A DNA stretch of 64,000 bases from Chlamydomonas reinhardtii (taxonomy: Eukaryota; Chlorophyta; Chlorophyceae; Chlamydomonadales; Chlamydomonadaceae). Made by a program: the position numbers and the translations under genes. The stretch covers positions 7,341,335 through 7,405,334 of the forward strand of contig NC_057009.1 in NCBI RefSeq assembly GCF_000002595.2, in the 5' to 3' direction. Each line of letters opens with the position of its first letter. Within the stretch, counting starts at the first letter, position 1. The notes below the pieces were generated by a model. The model had not been told where the DNA came from. It saw only the letters and a list, made by a program, of their open reading frames with translations, and searched no databases. Positions 1-12,832 of this stretch are shown piece by piece.

Positions 1-125
1 CGCGAACTTTGACGGACATCCTTTCCAGCACCGCTCGCGCCCCTCGCCCAGCCACGGCGCTGCCACGGCCCCCCCCTGGTTTCCCCAGCACAACGTATTT
101 TCCAACGTACTAGCTGACGAGGGCA

Positions 126-178
126 GCGTACAGTACGTAGTACAGTACGTAGTACATAGTACGCGTACTACGAACTAC
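126..178. repeat. GTAC-rich short tandem/palindromic repeat
   Basis: The motif AGTACGTAGTAC recurs about three times with variation. Because GTAC is self-complementary, the tract can fold on itself. No function is apparent. Confidence 0.7.
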
Positions 179-1519
179 GCAACCCTGCAGGTGCCCTCAC
201 ACGAGCCCTGGCCCTGTCGCCATTCCCAGCGGCCCTTTGCTTGTCCTAAACCCTCAGCCAGAAGAAGAGTCCGTGACACTTGGTGGACTTCCTTCTCCGG
301 ACGATACTTGGTCTGCTACTTGGACTGCCATAAGCGCGAGGTAGGGAGGGGGTTTAACTTACAAACAGCCGGCAGAGCTCCCCCGGGGGGCTGGCTGGGG
401 CACGGGCTGTACGTGCGCCTTGAGAAACATGCACGAGGTGACGAGGCAAGGGAATGCGCAGGCGCGGGTGAGCCGTGCAAATCATACGTGTGCATTTGGC
501 ATGGGGAGGGGCATGGACATTTGCGTGGCTTGAGGGCGTATGCTGGACTGGTTCTTGGGCCGTCAATTGGCAAAGTGCGCACATTACACAATGCCAGCAC
601 CTCCGTGCCTCTCCAAGTAAACCCTCTTCCCCTGCCCCCGCGCTCCCGTGCTGGCGATGGCGGTGGCGGTGGCAGTGGAGGTGGGAAAGGGGAGGGTATT
701 CGTTTCCAACTGAACATTGTTTTAGGGCTACTGCATGTGTGTGCTGGTCTTGATGTCCAGGCCTGGGTAAGCGTTGCAACGCGGTGGTCATGCTGGTGTG
801 CCCGCGGCGGGCCTTGTGAGGGGCGGCTAGCGTACGTCGCAGTGCCGTGATTGAGGTCGTGCACACATAGACAGTCATTGCGGCCCGCTGGGTTGCAAGT
901 CTTCCACGACCGCTCAGCGCGCGGCAGGCCCCTTGTCTCGGTTGGCGGTTCATTCTGGCTGTTTTAATGTGTGTGGACACCAGCATGGGAACGACAGTTA
1001 AGGAGTGCAAGGAGGTTGCACAGCGATCAGGTGAAGGTGGCACGTTGACCCTGGTTGCGAGTGAGGCGCGGCGGACTTGTTATGAGCCATGGAGCGAGCG
1101 ATTACATTGCGTGGACCCTCACATCTCGTGCATGACAGCGAGCGCTTATGCATGGTGGAGCCAGGGGGGGGTGTACGAACTAAACCTCCAGACCCCATGT
1201 CCCAAAACCTCCCGACCCCCCCCCCCCGGACTGACGACCGACCTCCCCCACCGTTTACCCCCTAAAACTGCCCTCAAAACCCCTTTGTCTGTAGCCAGGT
1301 CGGTGTCAATCGACTGCTCTCGGCGAGCTCTACAATTGTATACCTCCAGTTCAGCTGGAGGCACAATTTACTGGCAGCCATGCCACACATACATGTCCTT
1401 GTCTCCATGGCTGACCACTGACCTTTCTGGCAGACTACCGGGGCGTGCGCTTAAGCTTACAATTGCGCTGTCCATATGATGTTCGGGATTGTGTGCCGGA
1501 AGACATTGGTCGACTTTCT

Positions 1520-1584
1520 CCCGGGATCATGTGAAGCATCCCGGGATTATTGTGAAGAATCCCGGGGGGATTTATGTGACACAT
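1520..1584. repeat. Three-copy degenerate tandem repeat, 20-24 bp unit
   Basis: Each unit begins CCCGGG and continues with a GAT(C/T)ATGTGAAG-like tail. Units start at 1520, 1540 and 1561. The third copy is the most diverged. Confidence 0.7.
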
Positions 1585-3179
1585 CGATGGCCGGCGGCAG
1601 CAAGCCTTAGCCGTTACAAGCTAGCATCAGTTTGCATAGTGTCCATGACACCAGCAAGAAACGCTCGAGTGGAGCTCTACGCTACTACGATGCCGATGTG
1701 GACGGACGTGCGGCCGCTTTCCAGAGGCCAAACGTTCTGCAAATGCTTTAGTACGTGCATGCTGATGTGTGCTAGTGCTTCTGCTAATGGGCGGAGCGTT
1801 TAGAGGGGCGTTTAGGGCACGGAGACAAAATCTGGCAGTCCCACCCACATCCGCGTGACCCCGACCCCGACGACCGACCCTGAATTTGAGGGCCCATAAC
1901 TTTGCAATTACTACCCTGATTGAAACTCAGAAAGCGGGTTTGGAATCCTCTCGTCGAGATCTTTCGTTTTAGAACATGGGGCCTTTCCCAGTCGAAACTA
2001 CCCCCCCCCCTTGGGTGGAGCCTTGCTGACCGCGGTTGGTTAGGGCAATGGCGATGCCTATGCGGGAAGCGGGCCTTCACTGACCCACCATTCCACCGAT
2101 GTGAATGTAAACCTCCATGGGCGCTGAAGCGCAGGGTCCGGGCGGTTACAAAGTAAGAGAGCCAGGGTGGCGAGCACTTGCGTGGGGGGCCACGGTGGGT
2201 GGCCCGGTGGGGTGAGTGCCAGGCGGATGCGTGCCGCGGTGTTGGTCATGCACCGGATGCGTTTGAGTTCAGCAGCTGAGTTGGTTGTGCAGCGTGTGTA
2301 CGGGATTGGGCGAGTATGATTCCGAGCGGCTGCTGGCGGGATACTGTATTCGTCAACTCGATACGGTATGGTAGTGCGACCGGCGTCAATGGTTGGCGAG
2401 GGCGTGTGTGTGGGACATGGTATTGGACTAGTGGAGGCACCTGCCGCTGCCGGTGTTCAAGCAGGGCTCCAATGCGCCTTACTAGCCCCAAGGTCACCTT
2501 CACACACCCGCGATTGTGCTAGCACAATTCTATGTTACCATGCATGCCGTGAAAGGAACGGGGGCGGGCGGGGGCCGGGGCACGGGGGCGGGGCCTGAAT
2601 GGATTGCGTCTGATTGCGCCGACAGCGAGTCCAGCGGTGCTGCGGTGGTCAGCTCAATGGCCACACTTAACGGTCAGCCGCGCGCCGCTTCAACAGCCCG
2701 ACGAGCTTTAATGATGAGGCCAGCCCTGATGCGATGCATCATGCATGGCCCGCAGACACCGGCTGGCCGCGCAGGCCTCGCCGGAGGCCCTCCGCCGCGT
2801 GCGTGGTGCCTGCGCACCTGCGGCACGGCGGGGCCAATGCGACAGTGTACCTGACAGCCATGCGGGAGCTTGGGGCGCTGTTGGCAGCGGGAGGTTTGGC
2901 TGCAGGTGGGAGGGGGACTGCGGGAGGCAGCGCTGAGCCGCTGACGGCGTCTGTGCGAGCGAGTCCCGGTGTGACCTTTTGGGTGAGGGGCCGAGGTGAG
3001 GTTGGGTGAGGGGCCCATCCAGCAGGCGGCACTCCGTGGTACGCATGTCGGCATGTGACCGTGGCTACAGGGTTTGATAAGGATATCTTGGCACGGACTG
3101 CGGCGACGCGGCAACGGACGGGGCTATCGCTTCTTATTGGTATAGATTGAAGTCTAACCTCAGGGTTGCACCCATGGGG

Positions 3180-3964
3180 TGCATCCAACCCGGGTTCACT
3201 CCGGTCCAGGCCACCGTCCAAAAATGCGCCATCTTTGACACTTGATATTGACTCTGGGATACCACCGGAAAAGACAAACAACCTGACCTACCCCCCACAC
3301 CTGTCGTGTCAGATTTCTTTTCCGACGGTATCCCCAGTGCCGTACGGCCCTTCCCGTGCGGGGGGTCTTTGGGGTGGGCAGGGGGGCTCCCTGACGGCCA
3401 AAACGTCCCCCATGCCATCACCCACGCTCTCAGCCCCTCCGTGCATGTAGTAATGACTTGCTGGTCAAGTGGGAGGGCGGTCCTCGCTCGCCTGAGGTCG
3501 AAATGGGCGGGTTTTGGCCCGCCAGTCATGCGCCCGATGGGCGCGTGTCGGTCCGATTGGGCCAAAGTGTGCTGGAGAGAGCAGTAACTCACTCCATATG
3601 TTATTTAGATACCCAATATTGCATTGGAATGTATCCCGGGGCAAAATGTGAGGCTCTGCCGACCGGCAATTTCGCGACCGAGGCCCCTCGAGGAGCCATT
3701 TTTTCAAGCCGTGATTGATGCCGTGTCTACTGTCAGCTATAAGAATGGGAATTCAAGGCTTTGCTAGGGCTAAAAGCAGCTCTTCGTGCACAATGTCGGG
3801 GCATGTCGCTGCATTTCGCGAGCTCGGCGAGCGGGCAGGCCGCGCCAGGGCTTAAAACAACAAGTCATAACATACATATGTCATGTATAAGCATTAGGCA
3901 AGGTTTGGTCTTTGGACGGTGCGGCGTGTATGGGCACGCCCCGAGTGAACCCGGGTTGGGTGCA
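3180..3964. mobile_element. Foldback/MITE-like element with inverted ends
   Basis: A 22-bp block at 3180-3201 is repeated in inverted orientation at 3943-3964 with 21 of 22 matches. A second 11-bp block (CACCGTCCAAA at 3212-3222) also recurs inverted at 3911-3921, at a compatible spacing. The interior (about 740 bp) has no convincing coding region, which fits a non-autonomous DNA element. I did not identify a target-site duplication, so the true ends may lie outside these blocks. Confidence 0.45.
3256..3334. repeat. Imperfect stem-loop inside the foldback element
   Basis: The arms 3256-3274 and 3316-3334 are reverse complements at 17 of 19 positions, with a loop of about 41 bases. It lies inside the larger inverted-repeat pair at 3180/3964. 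Confidence 0.6.
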
Positions 3965-4460
3965 TCCTGGCCCTAGATGACGTGACGCAGGTCAGCCGAG
4001 ATTTGTCCAGCCACGCGCACGTCCGAGCACAAGACTACCGGTATGGCGAGGAAGTGGCTCGCTGGCGGACGGAAGGAGTCATGAAGGGAGTATAGTCAGG
4101 GACCAAAGCTTGATGGGCATCGTGCCTGCCGTGTTTTGGCGGGGGGCGGGGGGGGGGAGGGGGTGACGCAGCGGCGGGTTTTCGGATGGGGCCAAAACCC
4201 ATCATCGAACTCGAGTCCAGCTGTGATCATATCCACAAGCACTATGCTTGAGCTGTATAGAAAGCTTTGAAGTAAACTTACAGAAGCAATCAGAGAAGGC
4301 GCGAACCAATCGCCAGTTAGATCCTTACTTCGTTTTTGCGACGAGAGCGCACACCTCGGCACTTATTATACTCATTATGCAGCTGGCTGTTATCTGATAC
4401 CTGATATCTTAGACAGGCACCAGTACCTGACGCGGACCAGGAAGCTGCGAAGCGGGACTA

Positions 4461-7400
4461 ATGCCCGGCGCCCCGAACGTGCTGGAGGATGTGCACAGGT
4501 GCGTGCGTGACCCGCGATGGCATCTCACGTCCCGGCCACATCGGTGGCAGACTTGCCAAATACTCGACAATCAGAAGGGCTGTGGGGGCGTGGGTTATGG
4601 GTGTATGGTCCATGCGCTTGGGGCAGAATGGCTGCGTCACCTGTATGGGATTGGTCATGGGGAAAGGTGGCGTGGGTATGCGGGCTAAATAGGGGAGCGG
4701 GGTGGGCCGCGGGGCTATGGCAGGCCTAGCAGTGCTGCAATAACGAGTCTGCCTAAAGAGCCAAATCGCGGCAGCCGTGTGACAGTGTGCCCAGTGAAGA
4801 TAGGCTCCTGCTCGGTGACTCTCCCATACCTACCCAAGTACGCAGTAAACTTCCGCATACACAATCGCTGGTTCCGCTCCTGTGGCGCAATGTTTGCTTG
4901 TGCATGTTGCACGCACGACGTCAACCCCCATCCTTTGCGCCTTCTCATCACGCTGCCACCCGCCCACCCCGCAGGTCGTGTGCCGAGGTGGCAGCGCTAC
5001 ACCGGGAGCACGTCAGCATCAATGACGCCGCCCTGGCGGAGCTGGCGGCGGAGCTGGCGGCAGCTGCTGACGACGTGCGGGGCGCGGTGCGCGGCCTGCC
5101 GCTGCCCATCCGGTTCCACAGCTTGGAGCAGGAGGTGGGGGCGGGCGGAAGGCCGGGATAGTCGTCCGTGAAGAATACGTGCAGTGCCGATGGGGGAGAA
5201 TCAGAGTTCCAGGCATGACCTCTTAGATGACGGCGATGTGGAATGTCGGGAGGTTCTTGGGATGACGACATGAGCACGGCACGATCCATGCACGTACAGG
5301 CAGCGCGGGCAGCGCCACCACCATTACCTTGGCCGACCTCTCGTCCACATCGTGGCCCGCTATCACACGTATGCACCCCACCACCCCCACACATGCCCAC
5401 ACGCGCCCCACTGCCTCACACCTCGCAGCTGACGCTACTGGCGCTGTTCCACCTGTTGGACTTCGGCTCGGGACACCTGGCGCGGCCCGAGTCGCGGCGC
5501 CAGAGCGGCGGGCGCGATTGGCGCGAGGCGCTGCAGTACGGACTGCTGGGACTGCACCTGGGCGGCACACGGCTGGACAGCCACAAGCTCAAGTGAGGGA
5601 GGGGGAGAGGGAAGGCGGGGGAAGAGGGAGGAGGATTGGGGAGTGCGTGTGTAATGCGTGTTGAAGGGAAAGGACAAGCGCGCATGCATGTGTGTTTGTA
5701 CGCGTTGGGGCATGCACAGGTGCGCAGCATGTTGGGCAGTGGGCAGAGGGATGGTGCCGAGCTCCTTTCGGCAGCGGGCAAAAGTGGCGAGCTCCCGCTG
5801 GGCTTAACGGCGTGTGTGGTGATGGTGTGGACCGGTGCTTGGGGCGCGTGGGGAGCCGCTCTGCAATTGGTGCCGCTGAAAGCATCCCCACGCGACCTTA
5901 TCCAACCCCGTCCCCTCCCAGGTCTTTCTCCATGTACGACATGAACCAGGTGTTTGGTCTGGACGCCACCGTGGAGGTGCCGGTCATGCCGGGAGTCACC
6001 ATGTCCAAACCGGTGAGCAGGGGGGAGGATGGAGGGGGTTGTAGGTACCGGTGAGCAGGAGGGAGGAGGGAGGGGATTGTAGGTACTGGTGAGCAGGAGG
6101 GAGGAGGGAGGGGATTGTAGGTACCGGTGAGCACGAGGCAGGATGGAGGGGAGGAGGGGGTAGTGCACCCCAAACCAAACTAAACCAAGGCCCAGCAAGC
6201 CCAAAGAGCTCGGAGGAGGTGTGGGAGGCTGCGGATTGTGCGGAAGGCTGTGGGGCTGTGTGGTGGCGGCCCATGCCCTCGTTGCCACCCCAAGCCTCTG
6301 CCGCCCACCCATCGCGCTCCCCACCACCGCCACCGCCACCCCTCACCGCTCAGGGCCCGCTGCAGCCGCTGTGCAAGTCACTGCTGGCGGCACTGACCGA
6401 CACGGGCGCGCAGCTGGCGGAGGCGGGGCACAAGACGCCGGGGGAGCTGCTGCTGGCCATCGGGGAGGAGCTGGCCAAGGCGGGGTGAGGCACAGGGGCT
6501 GCAAGCGGGAGGGTTGTAGAGGGGAAGGGGCATATTCAGGCCCTGTGGGCAGCTGTGGGACCGGGTTGCAAGCCGACCGGCGCCACGAAAGGATGTGCAA
6601 TGGACTTATGGTGAGGCTGTGGCGTTAAGCGCGCAAACCTCGGAGAAAGAGATGATAACGCCACGCTACGCCCTTCCACAAACCACGCGCACCTCCCGCA
6701 GCCGCACCTCCGCCAGCGCCTTTGTGGAGGAGCTGGTGGACACGCTGCCCGCCTTCCGCGACACAGTGCTGTACGACGGCCGTACACTGGTGCTGCAGCG
6801 GCGGGCGCAGAACCTGGCGGCGGACCTGGCGTGTGTGTACGGCGGGCGGGAGGGCGGCGGCCGGTTCGCCTTCCCGGACGTGGACCAGCTGGCGGGGGAC
6901 TCCGGTGCGTGGCGTGGCGTGGCATGGCGCGGTGTGGCGTGGTGTGGCGCGGCATGGCGTGGCAGGAGCCCGGGGGTTGGGCTTGGGGTGAGGTTGGGGT
7001 TGTTTGTTCCAATCCAAAAGGGGGTTGTAATGGGGCACAGGGATAGGGGTGCAGGATAAGGCAGGAGGGGCGGGATTTGGATTGCTGGAATGGGAGCTCG
7101 AGGTGTTTCGAGGCGTGCCGGGTACCATGACCTGACCGGCGAAAGCCCCCAAGTGCATGCCGTTGCTGCTGGCCTCGTGTTTTTCACTCTTCCTCCCGGT
7201 CCCACCATCGCACCACCCCGACCCCCGCCGCAGGCCCCACCACCATCGCTGCCCTGCGCGCCAAGGGCGTGCTGCAGGTGGCGGACCCCGACCTGGCCGC
7301 CACACTGGACAGTGGCGCCGAGTTGCCGGCCGGGCCGCACGAGCGAGCCCTGCGCGCCGCCGCCGTCGTCGCCTGTGACCGATTGGCAGCGGCCGCAAAC

Positions 7401-7775
7401 GCCGCAGCTGGGAGCAGCGGTGGTGCGACGGTGACGGAGTCTGGCGCCGGGCAATCGTTGCCAGCGGAAGCGGATGCGGAGGGCAAGGAGGCGGAGGCGG
7501 AGGCGGGGACCGCAAGCGAAGGCGCGGGCGAGGGTGCGGGTGCGGAGCCGTCAGGCACGGGGGCGGCGACAGCCGCGTCTGCAGCCGCACAAGCCGGAGG
7601 CGACAGCGGCAGCCGCAAGAGCGGTGCAGCTACTGCTACTGCTACTGCTGCTGCCGCCGCTGCTGCCATCCGGCCGGTGGACGTGGGCGCCTACCTGTGC
7701 TACCTCACGGAGCCGGGCCGCGAGCTGGCCGACAGGGCCAAGCCGCACGTGACGCTGGGCGTGACCGGGTACTGA
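4461..7775 (+). CDS. Queuosine-salvage (DUF2419/QNG1-like) family protein
   Basis: Seven exons: 4461-4498, 4975-5134, 5429-5592, 5922-6012, 6354-6484, 6702-6904 and 7234-7775, giving 442 residues. The family hydrolyses queuosine 5'-monophosphate to release queuine for tRNA modification. Support: an N-terminal HREHVSINDAAL segment resembles the family's opening helix. The best match is the C-terminal half, with FVEELVDTLPAFRD, then YDGRTLVLQRRAQNLAADL (compare human QNG1 FYKRAQILVAD), then a GVLQVADPDLAATL segment and a closing P-H-x(5)-GY. The central region is diverged from animal members: HLLDFGSG replaces the usual LNFSFW-type motif. An Ala/Glu-rich insert of about 90 residues (7400-7670) interrupts the C-terminal part. 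The start is the first ATG, and its two-base leftover joins exon 2 in phase. The family assignment is by eye, so the substrate is inferred. A TGTAA motif at 8135 suits the transcript end. Confidence 0.6.
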
Positions 7776-8134
7776 TGAGTGGCGGCGAGTGGGGATTGGG
7801 ATCCCCTGCTAAGAAGGGAAGTTGGCCGGATGCCAAGGGGAGGTACGGTAATGGGTGCCTGCGGAACAAGAGCGCATAATGGCTGCCGCCTGTGCGCCTG
7901 CTGTGCCGCAAGCGACATGTGCAAGCGACATGCGTAGGACAGGTCCGTGTGATCGGAGTGCCAGCATGCGGTTGGGGCATTGGCAAGAGGTGCTGTCGGA
8001 GTGCGGAGATTCGGACTTCGGAGAGGCGCACGCCAGAGGCGAAGAATGCCCTGATACCGTGGCCTGATGCGTTGGGGCGAGCTGCCCTGTGCAGGTGGAG
8101 ACAGCAGGATGTGACTGTGCTGGACAGGCGTGAT

Positions 8135-8139
8135 TGTAA
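8135..8139 (+). terminator. TGTAA poly(A) signal candidate, DUF2419-like gene
   Basis: TGTAA is the usual poly(A) motif of Chlamydomonas nuclear genes. This copy lies 360 bp after the stop codon. Confidence 0.5.
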
Positions 8140-8646
8140 CAAAGAATGTGTGTTCCCGAATGCGTACGACACTACGACGTGTCACTTAACTACCTGAAGG
8201 AGGTTGGGTGCTGCGATGTGCAATCTAGCACAAGCCAATCTTGGCGCTGACAGCGTGCTGGTTTTCACAGACCGGTTGCTGTTGTAGTCTTGCTGCTTAA
8301 GATCCTTCGCTGTCAGCAGCGCTGCCTTTGTTTTGGAGCTGGGAATAGCGCGCACTCCACTTACTGCGTCAGCACCCCCACCATTCTCGTGCGCTGCATT
8401 CGAACCCAACTGACAGCTGCTGACCGTTGACACCCCTGGTAAGTGCCGAAGCCGGACACGTCCATACCGACCCCTTGTCGCTGCGCAGACCACGACTCTG
8501 AAATAGCCGACAGCCGCTTCTTGTCGCTTTCCCACACCGGATGCTGCCTGTAATCCGCAGCTGCGAACACCCATCGCCCGTCGACGGCTCCTGGTGGCAC
8601 GCCCTGTCCCAGGCACACCCAAATCGCTGTCTCGTCATTTCATGAT

Positions 8647-8651
8647 TTACA
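8647..8651 (-). terminator. TGTAA poly(A) signal candidate, PRPL21
   Basis: The reverse complement of TTACA. It lies about 485 bp past the PRPL21 stop and would give a long 3' UTR, which is common in Chlamydomonas. Confidence 0.5.
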
Positions 8652-9134
8652 TTCACACTATGTCCCAACTGCACCGGAGCAGGACATGCACCCGCACCTC
8701 CAACGCCATTACCCCAGTCCAAAAACGCGACACATACCTAGACCGCCACCCCCGTGGCCTATTTACTCCACGCGGCAGTCTTCACCCCCCGCACGGCGCT
8801 GCCCGCGCCACCGCATCCTCGCCTATAACCTGCCCCAGCTCCGTCCATCTGAGCCGGCTGCTATCGCCTCCAAGAGCCTCCTCCGGTGTTGCATTGCCGG
8901 CACCGCCCCCGTGCGGCAGGCTGTGCCACACGGGGCACGGCGGGCTGAGCAACTGCCTCCTGGAAAATGGCAGTGTCAGCCTCGAGCCCAAGTCCGCTGC
9001 AAAGCTGCACCCTGGTACGCTGCTTCCAAGCTGCTAGTCCGCCAGCGAGCGCCCAGCACCGCCGAGAATTCTGCCTTCCGGTTCAGCCACAAATTGCTCC
9101 ACTGCTGTCAAGCCCGCTGGGCCTCGAGACGCAT

Positions 9135-10289
<1,155 letters not shown>

Positions 10290-12832
10290 ATGGCAGGTGG
10301 AAAGTCAAACGGCACGGGCGCGGCGGACGCGCACGTGCGTACCTCGCACTTGACCCTGAAAGCTGGGGAGGACCCGCCCCCGAATGTTCGCATCTACAGT
10401 GACGGTGAGCCCGGATACATGCATTACACGACAGCAGACCTCATGCTCCGGCGTATTATGACATCAGGGTGGACGGCTGCTGTGCGGCGTATAGGGCGGC
10501 TACAGCCGTGGGCACAAACGCAGCACATGCCTTACCTCTCCTCACCTGCAATGCTACTGCCGCCGCAGGCATCAAGCCGGACGCGCGGCAGAACCTGCTT
10601 GTTCAGATCCTGGCCGGCATCACGATGTCGATTTATGTAGGCAAGTGCATTCAGCTGACAGGAAGGTCTGGGCGCGCTCCCAGGGCTCCAACTGGATAGT
10701 GATTCCCACACTCGGACAGCGGACACGGCCGCACATAGCGGTAACAGCACATTCGGTCGGGGCCTTGGGACTGTACCCGGCATCTAAGCATGCCGCGTAA
10801 CTACTCGCGCACCGTGCATCCGCAACCAAAACTTTGCCTCCATTCTTGAGCTCAACCCAACCTCATTCCTTGTTTGGACGTTCCCCGTCCCAAGGCTTCA
10901 TGAACTATTTCATGCTGCTGGTGGTGCTCTCCTACTGGAGCCGCATCTGCCGCTATGTGGTCCTGGCGCTGCTAGGCACACTGGCGCTGCCCTGCAAGCC
11001 CGTGCTGTGGCCTGCCTTCAACAAGCTGTGGATCTTCAAGACCTGGCGTCACTACTTCCACTACAGGTGCACAGCAACGGGCGGCTGAATGCCTTGGTGT
11101 ATCGCTGGCGGGCAGGACGTGGGCCCGGGTCTGCATGTGCTGTGCCGCTGCGCTGCGTTGCTACTCCTGCGCTTTGCTGCACGGTCGCGGCGAGCAGCGG
11201 CCGGCGATGAATTTAGAAGACACTACAATCTCTGTATTTGTCGTCATGCTTCGTGCGTGTAGTTTCCTGATTGAGGAGCCGCTTGACCCCAACAAGCGCT
11301 ACATCTTTGTCGAGTGAGTGCGGGGACTGCAGCACAGGCATTCTACATGTGGCCAGGAAGTCAAGGTTGTATTGTTGGCTTCGGCTACTAGTATGCTCAT
11401 TTTCTTACTCCCAGCCACTTTCGCTGCCGCCCTCACCTTGCAGGTTCCCGCACGGCGCGTTCCCCATTGGTGAGTGGTTGTTTGTCCGGTGACGGCTGTG
11501 CGATTACCCGACTGGACTGACTGGGGTCACGCATGGTGCTTGGCCTGGCTCAGCTCCGCAGGTGCCTTGTTTGTCGCAACGCCTTCGGGCAGTGCAGTAA
11601 TGCGCCCGCATTCCTTCACTCGTCCTTCCCCCCGCAGGTCCCATCGTGGCGGGCACGCTCATGCAGACTCTGTTCCCGCACATGATGATCTACAGCGTGG
11701 CCGCCTCCGTCGTGTTCTACATCCCCTTCTGGCGCCATTTCATCACGTAAGCTTGCAACAGGACAGACTCCCGCTGGGTCTACAGCAGTCGCCGACATCC
11801 CGATTTCGCTAGGAAGAGCCGTACCATGCCGAATATGCTGCCGATCTCTCGGATTCACTGTGTTGCAAACCCTGGGCGCTGTTGCAGGTGGATCGGCTCG
11901 GTGCCCGCAACGCCCGGCAACTTCAAGCGGCTGCTGAAGAAGGGCAGTGTGGCGGTGGTGGTGGGCGGCATTGCCGAGGTAGGCGCGCCTAGGCGATGGG
12001 ATCAGGGTCATGCTCTGAGAGGGGTCGCGAAGCCATTCAGGACTGGCCACTCCGGCCAAACCAGCTACCATACGCGCTGTTCAAACCCTCCCTTTCCCGC
12101 TCCTGCTTGCCCACCTGCCCCGTCCATCTGCAGATGTACATGGGCAACAAGAAGAAGGAGCGCATTAAGCTAGTGGGCCGCCGCGGCTTCGCACGCATCG
12201 CGCTGGAGGAGCAGGTGGACGGCATTGTGTGCGTGTACTACTTCGGTCAGAGCCAAGTGCTGGACTTCGGGCCCTCCTGGCTGGCGGACTTTAGCCGCCG
12301 CATGCGCACCAGCTTCGGCTACCTCACGGGATGGATGGGGCTGCCGGTGCCGCGGCCCATCCCCATCTACGTGAGTGGGGGAGTCGGGGGCCCCGGCCTG
12401 GTGGCAAGTCGCTTTCACGAAACTCGGCGCTCTGTGTACAGTATGTGGCCAAGAAGTAGAGGGGAAGGAAAACGGATGGCAACCACGAATACTCAAAAGC
12501 CATACGCCACGGAAGGGTCAGACGCTAGGGATGTATCGTTGCTGCTCGGCTGGCGGCCACATCATTCAGCACTGCCCGTCACCGGTCTCGCGGCACGTGC
12601 GGCTGCAATGCTCGCTGCATCCGCGTCAACCTTGCCGCCACTGCTCGTGTACACGCACACGCAGATGGTGAATGGGAAGCCCATCCCGGTGCCCAAGGTG
12701 GCTCGTGACTCGCCCGAGTTCGACAAGGAGGTGGATAAGCTGCTTGACGCCACCATCACGGAGCTGGGCGAGATGTACAACAGGCACAGAGGCGAGTACG
12801 GCTGGGGCGACCGCCCGCTGTCCATCGAGTAG
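10290..12832 (+). CDS. DGTT5: Type-2 diacylglycerol acyltransferase
   Basis: Nine exons: 10290-10404, 10569-10640, 10895-11066, 11263-11313, 11444-11469, 11638-11746, 11888-11978, 12134-12370 and 12665-12832, giving 346 residues. The enzyme acylates diacylglycerol with acyl-CoA to make triacylglycerol at the ER and lipid droplet. An N-terminal hydrophobic hairpin is followed by the active-site block FPHGAFPIG (animal DGAT2 has HPHG, land plants EPHS). Then come GGIAEMYMG, RRGFARIALEE, the VYYFGQSQVLDFGP block and the C-terminal GKPIPVPKVA motif, all in family order and near the usual length. Intron 2 appears to be a GC-AG intron (AG|GCAAGT donor at 10641) with an AAG acceptor. The family is clear. 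The paralogue name DGTT5 rests on the neighbouring PRPL21 and TUG1 and on memory of the C. reinhardtii map, so it is less certain. Confidence 0.9.

Larger units (their letters stand above)
1..4460. other. Gene-poor left flank
   Basis: No exon series with matching splice phases could be built here on either strand. All open frames are short and none shows a recognisable domain. The stretch holds GTAC-rich and CCCGGG-anchored tandem repeats, long C runs (about 1215-1230 and 2001-2010), and a foldback structure near 3.2-4.0 kb. It may be partly degenerate transposon sequence. The last part is the promoter/5' UTR of the gene starting at 4461. Confidence 0.6.
7776..9134. other. Convergent 3' flanks, no gene seen
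   Basis: This stretch holds the 3' UTR of the DUF2419-like gene (+) and that of PRPL21 (-). Poly(A)-type motifs sit at 8135-8139 (+) and 8647-8651 (-), leaving about 500 bp between the predicted ends with nothing recognisable. Confidence 0.6.

Noticed and set aside
191-1043. Overlapping frames of 180-230 codons on both strands near the left edge
   Set aside because: No recognisable domain, no supporting splice sites, and low-complexity content. High GC makes long chance frames common.
1520-1584. Possible CRISPR-like repeats
   Set aside because: Only three adjacent degenerate units with no spacers, in a eukaryotic nuclear context.
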